From CAYHGV01 sp964356135 (GTDB lineage: Bacteria; Hydrothermota; Tepidihabitantia; CAYHGV01), in NCBI GenBank assembly GCA_964356135.1, contig CAYHGV010000016.1:1-38465 (forward strand): a stretch of 38,465 bases of DNA. The letters run 5' to 3'. Below the pieces are notes generated by a model, which saw nothing but the letters and a program-made list of their open reading frames with translations, did not search any database and was not told where the DNA came from. Position numbers and translations under genes: made by a program. This document shows, piece by piece, positions 24,101 to 30,312 of this stretch (position 1 is its first letter; every line of letters starts with the position of its first letter).

Positions 24101-26673
24101 CCACCGAGAAAAAGCGAACTCAACAGCTGGAAGCAATTCATAAGGTCGGCGAGAGGATCACGGCGATTGTCGACCTTGACGACCTGTTCCGCACGGTTGT
24201 TGCGATGATCAAAGATATTTTCAGTTACGATACGAACTACATTGTGCTGGTGGAAGGAAATGAATTCGTCGTTAAATCGGGGACCAGATTGGGCCAGCAG
24301 TCGGTAGCAAATTTCCGCATGCCCCTTTCGCAACGTTCGCTGACCGGATTGGTCATCACAAGCGGTAAGCCGTTGATTAGTAATGACTTAGAAAAGGAAC
24401 CAAAATTTTTCCGGATTGAGGAAGTAAAAGATTTAAAATCGATGTTACTGGCTCCAATCAAGGTAAGCAAAGGGGTGATCGGAGCGCTCGGTATCGGAGA
24501 CCCGACAGCCAATGCGTTTGACGAGATCGACCTCGTGACCTTCGAGAACCTGGCCGGTCAGATCGGGATTGCCATTCAGAATGCCCAGCTCTTCGCTACC
24601 GAGAAAAAGCGAGCCCGACAGCTGGAGGCAATTCATAAGGTCGGTGAGAAGATTACCGCGGTTGTCGACTTGAATAAACTGTACGAGACGATTGTCGAAA
24701 CGATCAAGAATATTTTTGGTTATGAATCCATCCACATCGTTCAGATTGAAGGGAATGAAGTTGTCGCTCGGGCCGGGGTCAAAAGGAGCAAAAAGATTTT
24801 AAAGAATTTTCGCCTGCCGCTTACCCAACGTTCGCTGACTGCAACGGTGGTCTCGACCGGAAGGCCCGTGATTGCTAATGACGTGGATAAAGAACCGGGA
24901 TATTATCGCTTTGAGGAAATAAAAGATTTAAAATCGATGTTAATGGTTCCGATCAAGGTTAATGAACGGGTGACCGGGGTACTGGGTATTGGCGAGCTCA
25001 CGGTCAATGCGTTTGATGAGACCGACCGCATAACTTTCGAGAATCTGGCAGAGCAGATCGGGATCGCCATTCAGAATGCCCAACTCTTCGCTCAGGAAGA
25101 GAAGCGGTTGAAACAGTTGGAGGCAATTCGTAAAGTGAACGAAGAAATTACCGCTATCCTTGACCTCGAGCGTCTGTTTCCGGCAATCGCCGATACCCTG
25201 AAAGAGACCTTCGGTCTCTACCATACCTATATCTTATTGGTGGAGGGTAATGACCTCGTGATGCGCGCGGTGAGCGGCACGATCTACAAAGAGCTGGTTG
25301 GGAAATTCCGTATCGCGATCGGCGAAAATTCAATCAATAGCTGGGTTACGCGTACGGGTAAGCCACTGATGGTGAATGATGTGAGTAAAGAACCACGATA
25401 TTACCATTTAGAAGAGACAAAAGAAACACGAGCGGAGCTTGCGGTTCCAATCAAGCAAAAAGGGCGCGTCATTGGGACCATTGGCGTAATCGATATTCAC
25501 CCGAACGCCTTTGATGAGACTGACCTCCAAACCTTCCAGAATTTGGCGACACAAATTGGAATTGCCATTGAAAATGCCCGACTTTACGAACAAACCGTTA
25601 TGCTTAAAAAATTGACCGACGCCGTGATAGAAAATCTTACGAGCGGAGTGATGTATGTTGATACCGAAGGAAAGGTGTTGATATGCAATCGGAGCATGGC
25701 GGAGCTCCTGGGAGTCGGAGCGACGGAACTGGTCGGAAAATCCCCCCGGATGCTGAGTGAAGCATTCGAAACTTCCTCGTGCCCATTTCAACAGGTTTTA
25801 AAATCCGGGAAGTCCCTGGTCTATCATGAAACGAAATTTAAAAAGACCGATGGTTCGTACCTGACCGTTGGGATGAGCATTACACCTCTTACCGATGCGG
25901 GGAAAAAAACAATCGGTGCGGTCGGGCTCTTCGTTGACCTGACCCCGCTCAAGACGATGGAAGCCGAACAGCGGCACGTTCGGGACCTGGCGCTCCTGGG
26001 TGGGACGGTTACCCGCTTAGCCCACGAGATTAAGAACCCGTTAGCCGCCATCCTCTCCGGTATTCAGCTCCTCGAACGGCGTCTCGAACCGAAGAAAGAG
26101 CAGCGGGTACATTTTGATGCAATTGTTACTGAAATTCAGCGACTCGATTCCTGTTTAAAGGAACTGCTGGTCTTTTCTAAACCGAAAGAACCTGAGTTCA
26201 GCAACGAGAATCCGCTTCTGCCGTTGGAAAATGCACTGAAATTACTGGAACCGCAATTGACCGAGCACCAGATACGGCTGGTTCGCGATTTCGAGCCAGC
26301 GCTGCCGCACTATCGAATGGACCCCCAGAAAATGGTGCAGGTTTTTTTGAATTTAATGCTCAATGCTATTCAAGCATCTCCGCCCGGTGGTTCAATTCGA
26401 GTTTCGGTTCGATCGGTGATTTCATCGCCTCTCCAAGCCAATGATGGCTTCTCGATTTTACGGTATGAAATAACCGACTTTGGTTCGGGCATCTCGAAGG
26501 AGAATCTGGAAAAGATATTCGACCCATTTTTCAGCACCAAGACCCAGGGTATCGGATTGGGCCTGACGATTGTCCGGCGGATTGTTGAAGAACATGGCGG
26601 AACGATCACGGTCAAGAGTAAACCCGGTCAGGAGACGACGTTCATCGTTCGTTTGATTACGGAGAAGGTATGA
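21190..26673 (+). CDS. Giant membrane histidine kinase with seven GAF domains and a PAS domain
   Basis: 1827 residues from ATG 21190, which gives a proper first membrane helix (LLFFWLVLIILPVFLFGF). Order: helix 1; extracytoplasmic sensor of about 230 residues; helix 2 (about 267-289); HAMP (about 290-345, ending FNRMAERVKAYF); GAF1 to GAF7 (about 345-1470); PAS (about 1472-1590, SGVMYVDTEGKVLICNRSMAELLG); HisKA with AHEIKNP (phospho-acceptor His1612); HATPase_c with N-box NLMLNAIQAS, G1 DFGSGIS, F-box and G2 GIGLGLTIV. GAF5, 6 and 7 start at 24136, 24631 and 25126, an exact 495-nt period. No receiver domain. The stop overlaps the regulator start (ATGA), so the two form a cognate pair. The ligands are not deducible. 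Confidence 0.92.
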   Translation: MKFTYKLLFFWLVLIILPVFLFGFSVFQRDMKAEKKAVYTGRLLEVRSLADEIGDRFQEVQNGFSALEELHPHVSEELLVSALKRISVVKSLVLLDPTGKPQIVVPATSKLKKMDNARALYFTEPLASGTVYLSGFIGDSTAFMSLPIRSAAGSVRAVLVGEIDLSFINQRLSAQSGSIEKSLIYIVDKHGQIFPPALSQQSDGASSPVVSRIRSDSAEWAGPYHRGRVQMFVAYAPVPATTWWVVIEQPYAQAFSSVLSLEHAGLEILIFSVIGIVFVGFLGSILFARPVNKLRQATTQLASGNYEARVTIKTRDEFEQLGNVFNRMAERVKAYFSISRVLTHFLDVESLSKNVVTIIQGMTHYRSVALYLNKFETGELIHVARQSETASGESAAFNDELRKTCMTSGKPYRSNEGVLLPITGNEKVYGLLEIVNHSRGIIDEETIQGLEQVSQHVAIALANAELYSQETKRAAEQATLYNVAHIASQSLKLEELLSRVLDQVLAATKHDIGGIYLWDEVEHEMVLKQQKGLPSDFVSQKSRWKPGSSKDSPFRTGRVYVVEDLEKDALITPNEMNALKIRSGVFVPLKAKGEIIGAMQLATYRVRRFEPGDVALLTAVGEEIGIAISNAKLFSDISQRFNELQSIQELGTRLGGELKETRVIKLVTTQARRLSGATSAWINLVSVDGKYRVHRGCVGQGATKMEGTEIEIKDALQDLVIKNGEPIISNEVQKDSRALNTIVDDLDIRNAIIVPLRVKDQIIGCLTVFNQKLHRPFTSEHLRLLTIFANQAVVAIENARLHSARRRQVEEKTIVSDIMRSLANNLDLERAFQTVVEGLRTLTGCERVSLAIIDKTLEHFTMVALDQPRPELNKGTTLPLSATASAGDLLAGHPHLTPDLDTEVDYPGERALYDAGFRSRINLPLMVGEQVIGALNLASRQRAGFTEVDLPVLQQIADVLAIAIENSRLFATEKKRTQQLEAIHKVGERITAIVDLDDLFRTVVAMIKDIFSYDTNYIVLVEGNEFVVKSGTRLGQQSVANFRMPLSQRSLTGLVITSGKPLISNDLEKEPKFFRIEEVKDLKSMLLAPIKVSKGVIGALGIGDPTANAFDEIDLVTFENLAGQIGIAIQNAQLFATEKKRARQLEAIHKVGEKITAVVDLNKLYETIVETIKNIFGYESIHIVQIEGNEVVARAGVKRSKKILKNFRLPLTQRSLTATVVSTGRPVIANDVDKEPGYYRFEEIKDLKSMLMVPIKVNERVTGVLGIGELTVNAFDETDRITFENLAEQIGIAIQNAQLFAQEEKRLKQLEAIRKVNEEITAILDLERLFPAIADTLKETFGLYHTYILLVEGNDLVMRAVSGTIYKELVGKFRIAIGENSINSWVTRTGKPLMVNDVSKEPRYYHLEETKETRAELAVPIKQKGRVIGTIGVIDIHPNAFDETDLQTFQNLATQIGIAIENARLYEQTVMLKKLTDAVIENLTSGVMYVDTEGKVLICNRSMAELLGVGATELVGKSPRMLSEAFETSSCPFQQVLKSGKSLVYHETKFKKTDGSYLTVGMSITPLTDAGKKTIGAVGLFVDLTPLKTMEAEQRHVRDLALLGGTVTRLAHEIKNPLAAILSGIQLLERRLEPKKEQRVHFDAIVTEIQRLDSCLKELLVFSKPKEPEFSNENPLLPLENALKLLEPQLTEHQIRLVRDFEPALPHYRMDPQKMVQVFLNLMLNAIQASPPGGSIRVSVRSVISSPLQANDGFSILRYEITDFGSGISKENLEKIFDPFFSTKTQGIGLGLTIVRRIVEEHGGTITVKSKPGQETTFIVRLITEKV

Positions 26674-28049
26674 AAGAACCGGTGCTCTTGGTTGACGACG
26701 AAGAAAAATTCGCTTTTTTTGTAAGCGAGCTCTTACAGGACGAAGGCTACGAGGTGGCGATTGCCCATACCGGCTCCGAGGCAATAAAAACATTCGCCGA
26801 CAAAGAGTTCGAATTGGTGCTCCTCGACCTGAAATTGCCCGATATCGATGGTCTTGGGGTCTTGCGAGCGATCCGGGAGGTTTCTGATTGTCCGGTCATT
26901 ATCATTACTGCCTACGGCTCGGTCAAAAATGCGATTGAGGCGATCCGAGCAGGTGCAACCGACTATCTGGTTAAGCCCTTTGAGATGGAAGAACTACTGT
27001 TGCTCAACAAAGAGGTGTTGGCGCGTTCCCGTGCCCGGCGGGAGCTCTGGTTCCTTAAAGAAAAAGATAAAAAGCAGTTTAGCTATATTATCGGAGAATC
27101 GGCGGCGATGAAACCAGTGTACGAATTGGCTCTCAAAGCGGCAGCGAGCGAAAGCATCACGGTGCTGCTGGAAGGCGAATCTGGTTCAGGCAAAGAATAC
27201 ATGGCGCGGTTCATTCACCGGCACTCGAATCGTGCCGATGGTCCATTTATTGACCTCTCCTGTGCGATTCCCGATACCCTTTTAGAATCGGAGCTTTTCG
27301 GTTATGAAGCAGGGGCGTTCACCGATGCTAAACGTTCCAAGCCCGGACTGTTAGAAATTGCCAATAACGGTACTACCCTTTTAGATGAAGTGGGCGATTT
27401 ATCGAGCAATGCCCAGGCGAAACTCCTGCGGTCGTTGGAAACGAAAACCTTCAAACGGTTGGGCGGAATAAAAGATATCCACACCGATACCCGGCTTATT
27501 ACCGCCAGTAACAAAAATTTGCGGGAGGCGGTCAATGCCGGTAGCTTCCGTTTAGATCTCTTCTATCGACTGGCAGTTGTCAATATCAAGCTGCCACCGT
27601 TACGGCAACGCAAAGAAGATATACCGATCTTTGCCCAGGCGTTCATCGAAGAATCTACCAGAACCCTTAAAAAACAGGTTTTAGGCATTTCGAGTCGGAC
27701 GATGGAGATGCTGACCGATTACTCCTGGCCGGGCAATATCCGGGAGCTCCGTAACACGATCGAACGGGCGGTGATTTTAACCGAAGGGAATGAGGTTCAA
27801 CCCCGTCATATCCTCCTGGAACCGGTGTTTTCACGACCGGCTTCGACCGTCACGATTAACATTCCTGAAACCCTTCCTTCAGAAGGCGTTGATTTGGAAG
27901 CATTGCAAGGAGAACTTTCGAGACGGCTGATCGAAAAAGCGCTTCGGTTGTCTCAGGGCAATCAAGTTAAAGCTGCAAAGCTATTGGGTATCACGAGACA
28001 CATTTTGGCATATTCATTGATAAAATACGGCATATCTGCTGAAAAGTAA
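26670..28049 (+). CDS. NtrC-type sigma-54 activator, cognate response regulator
   Basis: 459 residues. Receiver domain with acidic pocket LLVDDEEKF and phospho-acceptor D53 (LVLLDLKLPD), then an AAA+ domain with Walker A GESGSGKE, Walker B GTTLLDEVGDL and the arginine-finger region LRQRKEDIP, then a C-terminal Fis-type helix-turn-helix (NQVKAAKLLGITRHILAYSLIKYGI). The sigma-54 contact loop is GAFTDA (residues 215-220), not the usual GAFTGA, while the critical Phe-Thr is kept. It should hydrolyse ATP to open sigma-54 promoters. Two such promoters lie within 430 bp after its stop codon. Confidence 0.93.
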   Translation: MKEPVLLVDDEEKFAFFVSELLQDEGYEVAIAHTGSEAIKTFADKEFELVLLDLKLPDIDGLGVLRAIREVSDCPVIIITAYGSVKNAIEAIRAGATDYLVKPFEMEELLLLNKEVLARSRARRELWFLKEKDKKQFSYIIGESAAMKPVYELALKAAASESITVLLEGESGSGKEYMARFIHRHSNRADGPFIDLSCAIPDTLLESELFGYEAGAFTDAKRSKPGLLEIANNGTTLLDEVGDLSSNAQAKLLRSLETKTFKRLGGIKDIHTDTRLITASNKNLREAVNAGSFRLDLFYRLAVVNIKLPPLRQRKEDIPIFAQAFIEESTRTLKKQVLGISSRTMEMLTDYSWPGNIRELRNTIERAVILTEGNEVQPRHILLEPVFSRPASTVTINIPETLPSEGVDLEALQGELSRRLIEKALRLSQGNQVKAAKLLGITRHILAYSLIKYGISAEK

Positions 28050-28150
28050 GCATAGTATATCTTCTTCTCTTACACTCACTTACAAAGAAAACTGATTTTT
28101 ACTGCTGAAAAAGCGGCAAAAATTTAAGCACCATGGAACAGTCAGCCTTA

Positions 28151-28175
28151 TAAGTTGTTAAATCACAACAACTTA
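28151..28175. promoter_or_regulatory. 25-bp perfect inverted repeat, candidate activator site
   Basis: TAAGTTGTT, a 7-nt spacer, AACAACTTA: 9-bp perfect arms, centre at 28163. It lies about 54 bp upstream of the predicted start of RNA 1 and 28 bp before the -24 box. It is a good candidate for the Fis-type binding site of the adjacent NtrC-like regulator, though closer to the promoter than most such sites. No clear copy before the second promoter. Confidence 0.5.
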
Positions 28176-28190
28176 AGATATTGCTGTTTT

Positions 28191-28205
28191 TGGCACGCAA
28201 ATTGC
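28191..28205 (+). promoter_or_regulatory. Sigma-54 promoter 1
   Basis: TGGCAC (28191-28196), 5 nt, TTGC (28202-28205): an exact -24/-12 match including the G after TGGCAC and the T after TTGC. Predicted transcription start is about 28217. Confidence 0.85.
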
Positions 28206-28216
28206 TATATACTATA

Positions 28217-28291
28217 TTGAAGGGTCCTCCTGAGACCTTGCCTTTTGAAATTCGGTCTGCACACCCCCAAGAGGAGGGCCCCTTCTTTTTT
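28217..28291 (+). ncRNA. Sigma-54-dependent small RNA 1 (about 75 nt)
   Basis: It starts 12 nt after the sigma-54 -12 element and ends in a Rho-independent terminator (TTTTTT at 28286-28291). The 5' end (GAAGGGTCCTCCT, 28219-28231) pairs with the 3' end (AGGAGGGCCCCTTC, 28272-28285) over 13 bp with one bulged C and one G-U pair, so the stem closes nearly the whole RNA. An inner AGACC/GGTCT stem (28233-28237 with about 28254-28258) fits in the loop, followed by an unpaired CACACCCCC run. The fit of promoter, stem and terminator makes a discrete RNA likely. The only reading frame over it (TTG 28245 to 28499) has no ribosome-binding site and crosses the terminator. Confidence 0.75.
28219..28291 (+). 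terminator. Rho-independent terminator of RNA 1
   Basis: Long-range GC-rich stem (arms 28219-28231 and 28272-28285) followed directly by six T. The 5' arm is the first part of the transcript itself. Confidence 0.7.
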
Positions 28292-28469
28292 ACTTCAAAA
28301 TTCACCAAAAAAGAGATCATTAATTATCCTTTTAGAAATCCCGGTTAGCATTTTTGAGAAATTTTTAACGCTAAAGATAACGGAGTTGATTTGGTGTCCT
28401 GCGGCAGGTCTTTTAGCATTGGATTATCGAGCATTTTTCAAAAAAGAAAACCAGCGATTTTTGAAAATT

Positions 28470-28484
28470 TGGCACCACTATTGC
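28470..28484 (+). promoter_or_regulatory. Sigma-54 promoter 2
   Basis: TGGCAC (28470-28475), 5 nt, TTGC (28481-28484) then T. Exact -24/-12 spacing again. Predicted start about 28496. Confidence 0.85.
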
Positions 28485-28495
28485 TTTATAATTAA

Positions 28496-28591
28496 ATGAG
28501 CGTGAGATGTTAAAATTGGCCAGCGGCAGGGGGGCATCATTTTTGCCCTCCTTTAGACCCGGCCCGCCTCCCTGCTGCGACCGATTTTCTT
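28496..28591 (+). ncRNA. Sigma-54-dependent small RNA 2 (about 96 nt)
   Basis: A 16-nt 5' tail precedes a long hairpin: AAAATTGG (28512-28519) pairs with CCGATTTT (28581-28588), and GCGGCAGGGGGGC (28523-28535) pairs with GCCTCCCTGCTGC (28566-28578), all 13 bp paired with two G-U. The terminal loop (28536-28565) carries CCTCCTTTAGACC (28547-28559), almost the same as CCTCCTGAGACC in RNA 1 (28226-28237). CCUCCUUU is the exact complement of AAAGGAGG. The left arm could alternatively pair with TGCCCTCC in the loop, giving a possible two-state structure. No protein gene follows on this strand before the convergent transporter. Confidence 0.72.
28512..28591 (+). terminator. Rho-independent terminator of RNA 2
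   Basis: The long stem described for RNA 2 begins in an A tract and ends in TTTT-CTT, the form of a bidirectional terminator. It may also stop transcripts from the minus-strand transporter gene. Confidence 0.55.
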
Positions 28592-28661
28592 AAGATTATC
28601 CGTTAATCCTGAAACTCACAAGAGTAAGTAGCCAGAACACGAAGGATCGAAAGCGCGAATA

Positions 28662-28682
28662 ACCCGTTATGCAACAACGGGT
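28662..28682. terminator. Hairpin downstream of the transporter gene
   Basis: ACCCGTT, 7-nt loop, AACGGGT, 27 nt beyond the transporter stop codon. No T tract on either strand, so termination is uncertain. Confidence 0.3.
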
Positions 28683-28708
28683 GGAAGTTTCCTCGATTCG
28701 GGCATGGT

Positions 28709-30304
28709 TTAAAAAAGACTGAGCAGCGGTAATAACAGGTATATCCCGAACACAATCAACAGGAAACCGAAGATGTCGAACAGTATTCCGGCTCTTATCA
28801 TTCTCGTGATCGGCACCAGCCCGGACCCGTAGACGATCGCATTGGGCGGAGTAGAGACCGGCAGCATAAAACCGAAACTTGAGCCGAGACAGGCACCTAA
28901 TGCGGGCGGCAGAGGATTGACCTTGGCGGCAATTGATAATGAAATCATGATCGGGATAACCATATTGGCGGATGCAGTATTGGAAGTGAGCTCGCTGGTT
29001 ATTATCCCCATGCCGGTTGCGACCGCAGTGATGGCTAAGAGGCTGTGGGCGCCGGTCAGTGATAATATCCCTTTTCCGACACTGTCGGCAAGTCCGGTCG
29101 AGAACATCAGGCTGCCGAGGGAGAGGCCGCCGCCAAAGAGCAGGATGGTGCCCCAGTCGATTGAAACTGCATCTGACCAGGAAAGGGTAAATGTCCGTTC
29201 CTTCCCATGGATCTCGTTAGACGGTTCCGTTTTTTGGGGGGAAGCCGGTTGATCTTTGCCGCCTGACGGGACGAATTTTCTAACGCGGCTGACCGGCAGA
29301 AAAAAGAGGAGCGCGGCACCGATTATTCCCACGACCCCTTCGGGAATATGGTTTTCATACCAGAGGCAGGGTCGAGAACCGGTTCAAAAAATTATTGCCA
29401 TTATTCCGGGGGAAACCCAGAGGAGAACCGTGATAAGAAAAGCAATGAGAACATTCCGTTCGCCGGCCGACATCGGCCCGAGCGCCTGGCGCTTCGTTTT
29501 AATAAACTCCTTAATCCCGGTCAGTTGTTTAAATTCCGACGGGTAGAGCAGATTGAGCAAAAGAAACAATCCTCCATACATGATGATGACTAATGGAATT
29601 GCAAATATCATCCATTGGAAGAATGTGATTCGGATTCCGATCAGGCGGTTGATCATTCCGATGCCGATGAGATTGGGGGGAGTGCCGATCGGCGTGCCGA
29701 TTCCGCCCACCGATGAACCGTAGGCTGCCATCAACATCACGGCGGTCGAGTATTTTAATTTAGAAGGTTCCTTCGAATGGAGCTGGGCGATGGTGTTGAC
29801 GATCCCGAGCCCGATCGGGAAGAGCATTGCGGTCGTTGCGGTGTTCGACACCCACATCGAGAGAACGGCGGCGATCGCCCCGAAGACGAACAGGACGCGC
29901 AGGCTGCTTCCCCCGACCCAGGGAAAAGAGAGAACCGAAAAGGCGAACCGCTGGTCCAGGCGGTGAACCCGCATTCATTGGGCGAGGATGAAACTGCCGA
30001 TGAATAAGAAGACGATCGGGTCGGCAAACGGCGCGAAGACTTTTTTCACACCTTCCACGCCTAAGATGACGCAGAGGCTGGTCCCCAAGAGCGCGGTAAT
30101 CGGTATCGGGATCGGTTCGGTCACCCACCAGCTGACGACCAGGCCTAAAATTGCGGCTAAGGTATGAGCAGAATAGGAGAGGTTGTTCATCGGGATAATC
30201 AGCAGCGTCAAAAAAACGACCGGACCAATAAAGAATCCCCAGGTGTGACGTGCGCGTTCAAATCGTTCTTCGGCCGGAGAAATCTGTTCTCGTATTTCGT
30301 TCAT
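28709..30304 (-). pseudogene. SLC13/DASS-family anion-sodium symporter, full-length frame with two in-frame TGA
   Basis: 532 codons from ATG 30304 (GAGGTGA upstream) to TAA at 28709, in one unbroken frame except TGA at 29977-29975 (codon 110) and 29386-29384 (codon 307). All three pieces belong to one DASS transporter: the N-terminus contains WWVTEPIPIPITALL and FLFIGSFILAQ, the middle WVSNTATTAMLFPIGLGIV (the SNT signature of the Na+ and substrate site), the C-terminus TSELTSNTASANMVIPI (the second SNT) and SFGFMLPVSTPPNAIVYGSG. Length and topology are normal and no frameshift is seen. The product would import dicarboxylates, sulfate or similar anions. It is either a recent double nonsense mutant, read through, or a consensus error. 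It lies 8 nt after the M1 peptidase gene. Confidence 0.8.
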
Positions 30305-30312
30305 CGATCACC

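Noticed and set aside
28001..28022. A third sigma-54-like site (TGGCAT-N5-TTGA) at the end of the regulator gene
   Set aside because: It lacks the invariant GC of the -12 element and lies in coding sequence.
28245..28499. 84-codon open frame over the two small RNA loci
   Set aside because: TTG start without ribosome-binding site, runs through the RNA 1 terminator and the second sigma-54 promoter, and the composition is not protein-like.
408..29977. TGA read as glycine, as in Gracilibacteria/SR1
   Set aside because: TGA is the normal terminal stop of many genes here, including the tightly packed TPR/protease and kinase/regulator junctions, and the YCF48 site aligns with Arg, not Gly.
29384..29977. 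Selenocysteine at the transporter TGA codons
   Set aside because: SLC13 and YCF48 are not selenoprotein families and I see no convincing SECIS-like hairpin directly after the codons.
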